This document shows positions 18,172 to 25,386 of a stretch of DNA of 25,386 nt, piece by piece. Made by a program: the position numbers and the translations under genes. Every line of letters begins with the position of its first letter. The first letter of the stretch is position 1. This stretch comes from TMED108 sp964386795 (GTDB lineage: Bacteria > Fidelibacterota > Marinisomatia > Marinisomatales > TCS55), in the NCBI GenBank assembly GCA_964386795.1, contig CAYLUE010000019.1, positions 1 through 25,386 of the forward strand, in the 5' to 3' direction. Under the pieces are notes generated by a model that was not told the DNA's origin, searched no databases, and was given only the letters and a program-made list of their open reading frames with translations.

Positions 18172-21100
18172 TTTATAATAGCAAGCCTTCCTATTTTTTC
18201 ACCAATCTTACCAGCATCTATGTGGTAGACATATACACCATAAGCAATTGGAAAATTATCTTTAGTGGTTAGATCCCAGAATTCTTGCCCATTATCAAAT
18301 GCGGATTCATGGTCAATTTCTTTAACAAGCTCCCCCGTTAAAGTATAAATTTTTATTTTACAGGTAGCGGGCAATTTATCAAAATAAATTCGCCTGGGTC
18401 CACGGTCTCGTGGATTTTGTCTATCTAGCGGCTCTAGTACATTTGTTACAACATAAGGATTTGGCACCACACGAATCTGATCAAGCTCATTTGTTGCTTT
18501 TTCTTCATTCACTTTAGATGCAATTGTTTTGTATTGATAAATATCATTTTCATCAAAAGGTCTATCGGTGGCAATGTAGAAAATATCTCCTGACTTGTGC
18601 TCTAAAGTTGTAGCATTATCTGCAGGCAGAATAGAGAATTGCCAAGATATGTTTAGCCCTTCGCCAGGTTCAAGCAACACAACTTCTTCTTCAATGTCCC
18701 AGGTTTGATTTCTGATTTTGTAATCAAGAACGGCAAAATCCTTTTTAAATGGTAAGCGGCCTGGCGTAACATCCCAAATTTGAAAGGGTGCAGTTGCGCC
18801 ACCAATTGCACTTGTGTCAGCAATAGCATCAAACCATCTGATTTCATAATCAGAAGGTCTCATATTTTCCGGATCACTATTATAAGGTTTTACGTTGATT
18901 TTATAGTTTGCATTGCTTCCTATCTGCCATTTGGTTTTATCTATATTTAATCGAAGCGGATCTTGTTTAACATACAGCTTTAATCCATCAACGACAGGAT
19001 TAGATTCCTCAAGATTTAACAGTTTACTTTCCCATAGCGGATAGGAAGTATAGGAAATCTCAACTTGATCTCCATCATTGATGCGCGATGAAAAGGTTGA
19101 GGGTACAACAATTTGACCAGACTCAGCAAACAGTGAGTAGTCGCTGCCTACTGTCATAACTTCGCCATTTAATTTCATTTCAAATCTATCTGGATTTAAT
19201 CGATTGTTTAATAGGGTAACGTAAATATCTTTTTTAATTATTCTATTTTCAATAACTGGCTTTAGATCTTCAATCGAATATCTTACAGGAGAAGTGTTGA
19301 ATGTAATTTGAAATGTATTGGTATCTTCGAGTGCTCTTGGGTCAAGAAGTTCTAAATTAAATTGGCCGGTACCGGACCCAGCTACATGACTAATGTATGA
19401 TACTGAATCTATCATATCCCAGCTTCCGCTAGAATATCCCGCTGCAGGTGCGCGCGGTATGACGCTTGCAGTATTTACGTCTAAGAATATTTCATTTGTT
19501 TCTGGATTTAAAGTAATTGTTTTAGATGATTCGCTTGGACCAATATTCATTATTTTTGTGCCATGATCATAAGAAGCAATTGCGTAATAATACCTTTGCC
19601 CATTCATTACATTATTGGAATCAATAAAAGAGTGTACTAGTCCAGTATTATTGCCAAGATTGTATGCTATTCCTCTACCAGTGTATGGGATGTTGCTTGG
19701 ACCCTGATAGTCATTGATGAGATCCCATTTTGCCCACCCACCGGTTGCTGTAGTTAAAGGTTCAAATAAGAAACGAGATCCATTTATATCGGTTATATTT
19801 TGTTGATCTAAGAAGCTTGGATCAGTACTACGATATATTACATAACCTTCAAAATCATATTCTTCTGAAATTGGATCGTAGGATGATTCGGCAATATCAT
19901 CCCAAAATAAAGTTACTTTCTCATCACCCGGCACTACCGTTAGGTTAGGTTTTTCTGGCGGTTTGGCAAACTGATAATTTGTTTCATAAATTTGCCTTGC
20001 GGTTTCTGCATTTAAGGTAAGATCGTTATAACTATCGCCCACTAATAATGCGATTGAGAAGCGTCGAGCTTCACCTGCTTTAAGGGTGAATCTCCCAGAA
20101 CCATAAAGAAAAATATTATCGCCTGCTATATCAGAATTTAACGTATCGAATTGTCCAGGATTCATATAGCTTGTATAAATAAAATCATCCTTTGAAATAC
20201 GATTATTTCCTCCAAAGTCTGGTGCCGCGAAACTGGTTAACCCTATCATGTCAGACTCATCTAAATCGGTCCATTCGAAATTAGGCTCACCCGGCTGTCT
20301 AATATCAAAAGCATCACCAGCGGTAGGTGATCCATCATTTTCACCAAAGTCCCCAGTATTTGGTAATCCATCAACACCTACATCATGTTTATTGGGATCC
20401 CAATCGCCATCATCATCTATGCCATTATTCCTACTTTCATCCACCATTCCATCTCCATCATTATCTTTATTATCATAGGGATCACCAGGGCTTTCAAGAA
20501 AAATATACCCAAAATATCCAGGCTTTCTGCCAGCTACATCTGATTTACCATCTTCATCCCAAGCATAGACCATATTTAAATCTCTATCAAAGTAAGATAG
20601 ATCATCTTGCCAGTTTGAAGGTCCTCCAATATGCGGGTCACCCCACATGCCAAATACTACTTCATTTAAATCTTTCTCACTTTTATTTGTCACCTTATAG
20701 ATCATAAAAATCACATCTTCTGCGAGTGGGTTAGACCACTGGTAATATCGGCATTCAATTTCTATGCCAAGACCCATTCGTGTTGAATCATCTGGGAAAG
20801 GATAATATTTAAATTCTTGATTAGATCGATCATCAACGACAAAAAATGACTCCAAATCTGAATTTGAAGATCCCTGCCTTAGTGCGCCAGGCCATACATA
20901 TCTTTTTAAGTTAGGGTTATACCAACCTTCAGGCCAACTATCAGGCTTGCCATCTCGATCGCGATCCACATCATTCGATGTAGGTATCCGAGCGCTATTT
21001 GGATCACCATATGGAACCCCTTGTTTATTATAGGCCAATGGTTCCCATCCATAAAATGTTTTTCCATCAGGTGAAATTTCACCGCCTAATGAAACTAATC

Positions 21101-21575
21101 CATCGCTGATTACTCTAGCTGCCCAGATGGGGTTTCCATCACTATCTAAGATTGGATTTCCTAGACTATCGGTTTTAATGAATGCATCTTGATGGCTCTG
21201 AGCAGGAACTTCTACCTCTGCGCCAATAAATGGGCCAAACTCGTATCCATATCCTAGCCCTTCCCATACAATATCTGTAACTCTATTACCAGGGCTTGAA
21301 ATGGAACCATAGTTCCAAATTTCAGTTGTGATCTTGTTGCCATTTAAAATTGCTTTTTGGCGTCTTAATAATTGATCATTTGAAATAGCTCTTTTTTCTC
21401 TAATATTATTTCGCCATTTGTAAAAATATTCATGCTCGATCGAGTTCCATGATTTTTCAGGTCCTTGTTTTTTCCATTCCCTTGAAAATCGCCTAGCTTT
21501 ATCTGATTGGGCAATACTGAAAGAAAGCACCAGAACCGCCAAACCAATTATTTTTCTAACTTGAATAATGCTCAT
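18168..21575 (-). CDS. Large receptor-associated surface protein with VPNPY-type T9SS sorting domain (cassette 2)
   Basis: This 1135-residue paralog of the protein at 3213-6659 has an unknown function. The signal peptide is about residues 1-23 (VLVLSFSIAQS). Residues 200-215 and 365-428 hold Asp-rich calcium-loop-like repeats (DVDRDRDGKPD, DNKDNDGDGMVDE, NNGIDDDGDWDPNKHD). Blocks shared with cassette 1 include LESPGDPYDN, EPNFEWTDLDESDMIGLTSF, the FN3-like VTLFWDDIAES with FEGYVIYRSTD, and MNGQRYYYAIASYDHG. The sorting domain starts RVVPNPYVVTNVLEP and ends IGRLAIIK. Its start codon shares one base with the receptor stop (TAATG) and its end overlaps the PorV gene. The two large proteins differ much in the N-terminal third, which suggests different ligands for the same architecture. 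Confidence 0.85.
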   Translation of the reverse strand: MSIIQVRKIIGLAVLVLSFSIAQSDKARRFSREWKKQGPEKSWNSIEHEYFYKWRNNIREKRAISNDQLLRRQKAILNGNKITTEIWNYGSISSPGNRVTDIVWEGLGYGYEFGPFIGAEVEVPAQSHQDAFIKTDSLGNPILDSDGNPIWAARVISDGLVSLGGEISPDGKTFYGWEPLAYNKQGVPYGDPNSARIPTSNDVDRDRDGKPDSWPEGWYNPNLKRYVWPGALRQGSSNSDLESFFVVDDRSNQEFKYYPFPDDSTRMGLGIEIECRYYQWSNPLAEDVIFMIYKVTNKSEKDLNEVVFGMWGDPHIGGPSNWQDDLSYFDRDLNMVYAWDEDGKSDVAGRKPGYFGYIFLESPGDPYDNKDNDGDGMVDESRNNGIDDDGDWDPNKHDVGVDGLPNTGDFGENDGSPTAGDAFDIRQPGEPNFEWTDLDESDMIGLTSFAAPDFGGNNRISKDDFIYTSYMNPGQFDTLNSDIAGDNIFLYGSGRFTLKAGEARRFSIALLVGDSYNDLTLNAETARQIYETNYQFAKPPEKPNLTVVPGDEKVTLFWDDIAESSYDPISEEYDFEGYVIYRSTDPSFLDQQNITDINGSRFLFEPLTTATGGWAKWDLINDYQGPSNIPYTGRGIAYNLGNNTGLVHSFIDSNNVMNGQRYYYAIASYDHGTKIMNIGPSESSKTITLNPETNEIFLDVNTASVIPRAPAAGYSSGSWDMIDSVSYISHVAGSGTGQFNLELLDPRALEDTNTFQITFNTSPVRYSIEDLKPVIENRIIKKDIYVTLLNNRLNPDRFEMKLNGEVMTVGSDYSLFAESGQIVVPSTFSSRINDGDQVEISYTSYPLWESKLLNLEESNPVVDGLKLYVKQDPLRLNIDKTKWQIGSNANYKINVKPYNSDPENMRPSDYEIRWFDAIADTSAIGGATAPFQIWDVTPGRLPFKKDFAVLDYKIRNQTWDIEEEVVLLEPGEGLNISWQFSILPADNATTLEHKSGDIFYIATDRPFDENDIYQYKTIASKVNEEKATNELDQIRVVPNPYVVTNVLEPLDRQNPRDRGPRRIYFDKLPATCKIKIYTLTGELVKEIDHESAFDNGQEFWDLTTKDNFPIAYGVYVYHIDAGKIGEKIGRLAIIK

Positions 21576-24361
21576 TAGAAATCCACCGAAAAACCAATAT
21601 TTATCGAACGAGGCGCTGTATAATAATTAGGCCTCACTTGATATTCTGACCATTCATGCACCCCAGCTTCTCCGTAGTGATTTTTAAAGCCTTGAGTTTC
21701 TTGTGTTGATTGGAAAACATAAGTATAACCAGCACGACCTGTATCATCAAATACATAGCGCTCATTTCTCCGATCTAATAGATTATAAACTTTCATATAT
21801 AAAATATAATTGAGGTTTCTAATTTTAATATTCTTATGAATTCTCATATCTACGCGCCATTGCCAGGGCTTTCTTCCGCTGTTAGGTTGCGGTACATAAT
21901 TAGCATCAGGAATATTTGGCGTATAGGGCCAACCGCTGGATAGTTTGCTAATAATTCCTAGATTCCAATTTCTTGGATCACCTACAGAAAAGTTTGTATT
22001 AAATATATGACGCTGATCCCAAGCGAGAGGAACGATACGCTTTTCTTCTTGTTCACCTGATAATGCATTATAGTAAAATGATCCTGAATTAACACTATTA
22101 CCTTCCGTGACCTGATAAGTATAATCAACAAATGCAGAGGTTCTTGATACAGGATCATATCTTTTTGTTAGGCTAAACGTATACCCCTTTACATTGCCAT
22201 AGTCTTTATTCATATAAATGGCGTAATTCGATGGTCCATATTTTTCTGATTCATACCGAATGGACTGCACCGCAAGGAGATCTCTAATATCCTTATAGAA
22301 CGCACTCATTTCAATTGCGGTGATTTTACCAATCTGCTGCTGAAGACCGAACTCATATAGTACCGTTTTTTCAGGTTTTAAATCAGCATAACCAATGGTT
22401 GGCGCAAGCCCTGCACCAAAAATACTTTTTTTATAGAGCCTTCTCAAGGTAGGCATCTGATAAAAATGTCCATATGAGAAGTGCAGAATGCCCTGATCGG
22501 TAATTGGAAATGCCACACCTGCACGTGGAGAAATCATTACTTTTTTCTCAGCCTTCTTTTTATCTCCCTCAGGATTCAAAAAATCAGATAAATAATCTTC
22601 ATCTGGATTAAACTGGTCATAACGGATACCAACATTGGTAATGAAATTATCATACTCGATTTTATCTTGAAGGTAGCCAGAGAAAAATGTTGCGGTATTG
22701 TTATAATAGCTATGCGATGGAGAGTCATTTTCAGGCAGGATTGTAGGTACGCGATACTCTTGATTATCATATAGAACGGTAAAATTACGTTCATCTAGAT
22801 TATCCGTTCGAAAGTTAATTCCTGTTTTTAATTCATGACGGTTATTGACTTGGCTTGTAAAGTCAAATTTAAAAGATAAGGATTTAGATTGGCGATAGGA
22901 GTGCCCGCGATTGGATCCACCAAATAAGAAAGTTGATGATGCGGGAGATCCTTTAATTCTAGAGGTGGGGGCATAATCAGAGCCGTTTAGTATCCAATAC
23001 TTCGATGAATCCTCAAACCGGTTAAACAGGACATATTGTCCAGATCCAAAGCGACCCGCATCGTTCTCATGCTCGGCAGTGCTGAGATCGATAGGCTTGA
23101 ATTGGTACCCCATATAGCTGGTATTTGATAGTGATAAATTCGCTTCGTAAAAGTTTCTAGCACCAAGCGCATGGTTTAATTTTATCGAGTAGTTATTGTT
23201 TGCTGATTGCGACGTAGACGTTCCATCAGGATTGTATTTATATACATGTGAATATGATTTTGATTTTCCGCCAGAGTGCAAAAGCTGAAGCGATACTTTT
23301 AATAATGGACTTACCCGGTAGGTAAATTTACCCATTAGGTTAAGATTATTGCTTGGCGACATGGGCACGAAGCTGCTGTCTCCATTCATTTCAATATACC
23401 AATCATCATCATTTCGAAAATCAGCGGAATCTCCTACGCTATGCTCTCTTATTCCGTAATAATAACCCTCACTATTACTGTACCGAGCGCTCAAATTAAA
23501 TGTAAACTGCTCTTTATTTTTCATAAATGGCATTGGACCATTAATAGTGCCTTCTAATACCTTATTGGTAAAGAGACTAAATTGATCAATATTTGTAAAA
23601 ATTTCTGTAGCGGTTGATTGATGGTCACCCGACTGATAGGATAGGCTTCCATGATAATTTTTTCCGCCATCTTTCACTTGCAGATTCACAATCCCGCTCA
23701 TGGCATTTCCATACTCCGCATTGAATGCACCGGAAACCACTTTCATCTCTTCTAATGCTTTATTGGATATGCTTACCGCAAGCCCATTCGTAAAAAAGGG
23801 ATTTGCTACCGAAACTCCATCGATATAGTATCCTACCTCATTCGACCTTCCACCGCGAATATGCAGCTCGCCACCCGCACCTTGATTCACCCCAGCCTGC
23901 GTAGTCAAAACACCTAAGAAGGTTTCAACGGGCATTATTTTTATTTCATCTGAAGTTGTGATTTTTTGCGAAGCAGTTAGATCTTTATATATAAGGGGTC
24001 TATCCGCCAGGACAACAACCTCTTCACCTTCGATCACCGCTTCTTTTAGTGTAAAATTTTGTTTGGTTGTCCGATCAAGGCTTACGCGAACATTGGTCAC
24101 TTTATACGATGCATAGCCAATATAGCTAGCCTTTATTGTATAGTTACCCGGAGGAATATTTAAAATGATATATTCACCAAGCTCATCTGAAGCTGCACCA
24201 TAAGGCGTCCCCTCAAGAAACACATTTACACCTGGAAGCGGATTTCCTGTTTTTGCATCTGTAATGATACCAGAAATTTTTCCAGTATTTGCAGCTAAGG
24301 CCGATCCACAAAGAATAATTGTGCTAAAGGTGCAATAAATAAAAGTGAAAAATCTGTTAAT
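21575..24361 (-). CDS. TonB-dependent outer-membrane receptor (cassette 2), apparent ATT start or 5' frameshift
   Basis: This outer-membrane receptor is paralogous to the one at 543-3212. The first conventional start codon in frame is GTG at 24223, but that falls inside the carboxypeptidase-regulatory-like domain. Reading upstream restores TGKISGIITDAKTGNPLPGV and a signal peptide, MNRFFTFIYC...GSALA, if ATT at 24361 initiates (928 residues). No ATG, GTG or TTG lies between the upstream in-frame TAA and 24223. An ATG at 24374 is in another frame and would join after loss of one base from the adjacent GGG run. The plug has IRGGRSNEVGYYIDGVSVA and FNAEYGNAMSGIVN; the barrel ends INIGFSVDF. It is the first gene of the minus-strand cassette. 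The ligand is probably a second beta-glucan product. Identity is confident; the start is uncertain. Confidence 0.9.
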   Translation of the reverse strand: MNRFFTFIYCTFSTIILCGSALAANTGKISGIITDAKTGNPLPGVNVFLEGTPYGAASDELGEYIILNIPPGNYTIKASYIGYASYKVTNVRVSLDRTTKQNFTLKEAVIEGEEVVVLADRPLIYKDLTASQKITTSDEIKIMPVETFLGVLTTQAGVNQGAGGELHIRGGRSNEVGYYIDGVSVANPFFTNGLAVSISNKALEEMKVVSGAFNAEYGNAMSGIVNLQVKDGGKNYHGSLSYQSGDHQSTATEIFTNIDQFSLFTNKVLEGTINGPMPFMKNKEQFTFNLSARYSNSEGYYYGIREHSVGDSADFRNDDDWYIEMNGDSSFVPMSPSNNLNLMGKFTYRVSPLLKVSLQLLHSGGKSKSYSHVYKYNPDGTSTSQSANNNYSIKLNHALGARNFYEANLSLSNTSYMGYQFKPIDLSTAEHENDAGRFGSGQYVLFNRFEDSSKYWILNGSDYAPTSRIKGSPASSTFLFGGSNRGHSYRQSKSLSFKFDFTSQVNNRHELKTGINFRTDNLDERNFTVLYDNQEYRVPTILPENDSPSHSYYNNTATFFSGYLQDKIEYDNFITNVGIRYDQFNPDEDYLSDFLNPEGDKKKAEKKVMISPRAGVAFPITDQGILHFSYGHFYQMPTLRRLYKKSIFGAGLAPTIGYADLKPEKTVLYEFGLQQQIGKITAIEMSAFYKDIRDLLAVQSIRYESEKYGPSNYAIYMNKDYGNVKGYTFSLTKRYDPVSRTSAFVDYTYQVTEGNSVNSGSFYYNALSGEQEEKRIVPLAWDQRHIFNTNFSVGDPRNWNLGIISKLSSGWPYTPNIPDANYVPQPNSGRKPWQWRVDMRIHKNIKIRNLNYILYMKVYNLLDRRNERYVFDDTGRAGYTYVFQSTQETQGFKNHYGEAGVHEWSEYQVRPNYYTAPRSINIGFSVDF

Positions 24362-24457
24362 ATCTAGTTCCCATTCTTAATAAAAGCCGCTCGTTGTCTT
24401 AAATATCTTAGCAAGAAAATAATAAGAATTATAGATTATTATAATTTAAAAATATTA

Positions 24458-24472
24458 AATCAATTTTTGATT
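24458..24472. repeat. Short inverted repeat, possible operator
   Basis: AATCAA-TTT-TTGATT is a perfect 6-bp inverted repeat with a 3-bp spacer in the divergent intergenic region. It overlaps the proposed -33 element of the plus-strand promoter. In such AT-rich DNA a repeat this short can arise by chance. Confidence 0.25.
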
Positions 24473-24497
24473 GTGTTTACATGCAGTTTATGTTTAG
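24464..24497 (+). promoter_or_regulatory. Candidate Bacteroidota-type promoter for the 24568 gene
   Basis: TTTTTG at 24464-24469 is followed after 19 bp by TATGTTTAG at 24489-24497. This resembles the Bacteroidota -33 TTG and -7 TAnnTTTG pattern, with a mismatch at the last base of the -7 box. It would leave a leader of roughly 65 nt before the ATG. It is a pattern match only, and whether this organism uses such promoters is assumed. Confidence 0.3.
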
Positions 24498-24554
24498 AAT
24501 CTTCCAAAGTTTATATTATATAAAATTATAGTATTTAATTGAATATATTAATTT

Positions 24555-24564
24555 AAAGGAGAGA
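24555..24564 (+). promoter_or_regulatory. Strong Shine-Dalgarno site for the 24568 gene
   Basis: AAAGGAGAGA lies just upstream of the ATG at 24568; the GGAG core ends 6 nt before it. This is a textbook ribosome-binding site, unlike the bare starts of most genes in the two operons, and it fixes the start codon of this gene. Confidence 0.75.
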
Positions 24565-24567
24565 GAT

Positions 24568-25386
24568 ATGAATAAAATTGTTAAAGGTTTGATGTTTCTA
24601 TCACTAGGAACATTTCTTTTTTCACAAAATATATTAACGAATCCTAGTTTTGAAGATTCATTAACGGGTTGGAATATATATCCGTCAACGTTGACCAATA
24701 GATCTATAGAGTCTACCGGTAATAAAGTCTATGGAAGTGAACGAACCGTTACTGCGCGTTATGGCACCAAGATGCTAAAAACGTGGGGCCAATACAATGG
24801 AGGCGCAAATACAACGCCTAGTTATTATGAAGGTGATACAGAAGCAGGGAAGGTTTATAATTTTTCTGTTTATGGAATGACGCATGCAGATGATAAATTA
24901 AGAGCTAATGCAAAAGCTTGGATTCAGATCAAATTCTTTGACTCAAGCTGGAGCGAGCTTGCAGGTGGCACTTCTGACACAATGAGTGCAGCTTCCGATA
25001 CCAATGCCTGGCATTACCTTTATACAAACGCTACAGCTCCTGCAAACTCAGCAAAAGTACAAGCTGTGATTGTTCATAGTCAAGCTGGTGGCGATGATCA
25101 TGGCGCTGTTTATTGGGATGATGCATATTTCACTATGAATCATTTTACCCAAATTGGTGTAGTGTCAAGCGAACACCTTTGGTCTGGAAGTGGACATACT
25201 AGAGGTGTGGCTGCAGGTACAGATGTAGATGGTGATGGTAAGCAAGAAGTCTGGACAACACACTATTTTACTGATAATAAGAACGGTCTTGCCGGTAGCG
25301 GTGTGTATGGATTTGAATATGTTGGAAACGATACTTTAGTTCAAATTTTTGATGAGACGAAACCTTTCACTCCAGGTAATGTATTA
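24568..25386 (+). CDS. Secreted carbohydrate-binding and FG-GAP-like protein (3' truncated by window)
   Basis: The first 273 codons are visible, open to the window edge with no stop. Residues 1-20 are a signal peptide (MNKIVKGLMFLSLGTFLFSQ). Residues 21 to about 193 look like a galactose-binding jelly roll of the CBM4/9 or CBM22 type, opening with the characteristic NILTNPSFEDSLTGWNIYP and ending AVYWDDAYFTMN. After residue 210 comes a probable FG-GAP/VCBS beta-propeller blade with the calcium-binding pattern DVDGDGKQE at 219-227. The rest is outside the window, so a catalytic or sorting domain may follow. It is divergent from the second receptor cassette and has its own ribosome-binding site. 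I infer a surface protein that binds glycan. Confidence 0.85.
   Translation, partial: MNKIVKGLMFLSLGTFLFSQNILTNPSFEDSLTGWNIYPSTLTNRSIESTGNKVYGSERTVTARYGTKMLKTWGQYNGGANTTPSYYEGDTEAGKVYNFSVYGMTHADDKLRANAKAWIQIKFFDSSWSELAGGTSDTMSAASDTNAWHYLYTNATAPANSAKVQAVIVHSQAGGDDHGAVYWDDAYFTMNHFTQIGVVSSEHLWSGSGHTRGVAAGTDVDGDGKQEVWTTHYFTDNKNGLAGSGVYGFEYVGNDTLVQIFDETKPFTPGNVL

Larger units (their letters stand above)
24375..24567. other. Divergent AT-rich intergenic region
   Basis: This is the only sizeable noncoding stretch in the window (about 190 bp). It lies between the start of the minus-strand receptor cassette and the plus-strand carbohydrate-binding protein gene and must carry the promoters for both. 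It holds a short inverted repeat and one plausible plus-strand promoter, listed separately. I see no RNA gene, riboswitch or terminator in it. Confidence 0.7.

Noticed and set aside
20248..20707. Two overlapping plus-strand open frames (76 and 126 codons) rich in His, Pro and Ser
   Set aside because: They are the reverse complement of the Asp/Asn/Gly-rich calcium-loop region of the large minus-strand protein, which explains their odd composition. The same applies to the minus-strand frame at 4363-4620.
1..25386. tRNA/rRNA genes, CRISPR arrays, insertion sequences, transposases, prophage genes
   Set aside because: I looked for them on both strands and saw none. Coding is nearly continuous and every large frame is accounted for by secreted, outer-membrane or membrane proteins.

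Overview
The window looks like an AT-rich marine member of the FCB group (Fibrobacterota-Chlorobiota-Bacteroidota). Candidatus Marinimicrobia/SAR406 is my best guess and Ignavibacteria-like lineages are the alternative. The evidence is several large secreted proteins with type IX secretion (T9SS) type-A C-terminal sorting domains, PorV-like outer-membrane proteins, TonB-dependent receptors with an N-terminal carboxypeptidase-regulatory-like domain, and few Shine-Dalgarno sequences. Taxonomy is inferred from protein style only, because there is no rRNA or other marker gene.

Layout. The 3' end of a T9SS cargo gene (2-463) ends at a strong intrinsic terminator (479-514). A tightly packed plus-strand operon of nine genes follows (543-17141). 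In order these are a TonB-dependent receptor, a very large surface protein with an atypical VPNPY sorting domain, a PorV-like barrel, a SurA/parvulin-like lipoprotein, a circularly permuted GH16 lichenase with Ig-like and malectin-like modules, a normal-topology GH16 laminarinase lipoprotein, a GH5 glucanase with CBM6, a CotH-kinase-domain protein, and a small DUF2834-like membrane protein. A second, paralogous receptor/large protein/PorV cassette lies on the minus strand (about 24361 down to 17149) and converges on the operon with a 7-bp gap. A divergent intergenic region (24375-24567) separates it from a plus-strand gene, cut by the window end, for a secreted carbohydrate-binding plus FG-GAP-like protein.

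Reading of the system. This looks like a polysaccharide-utilisation locus for beta-glucans: laminarin-type 1,3-glucan and probably mixed-linkage 1,3-1,4-glucan. Enzymes are displayed on the surface by T9SS sorting domains (permuted GH16, GH5) or a lipid anchor (GH16 laminarinase). Oligosaccharides would be captured and imported by the TonB receptors. No SusD gene is present. Each receptor is instead translationally linked to a large surface protein and its own PorV, so I propose that the receptor/large protein/PorV trio does the work of SusCD. The SurA-like lipoprotein could assist folding of the barrels. No regulator, inner-membrane sugar transporter or beta-glucosidase is visible in the window.

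Most notable points: the natural circular permutation of the lichenase (as in Fibrobacter succinogenes), the duplicated receptor/large protein/PorV cassette, a receptor gene with no conventional start codon for its signal peptide, and a CotH-type kinase domain inside a glycan locus.
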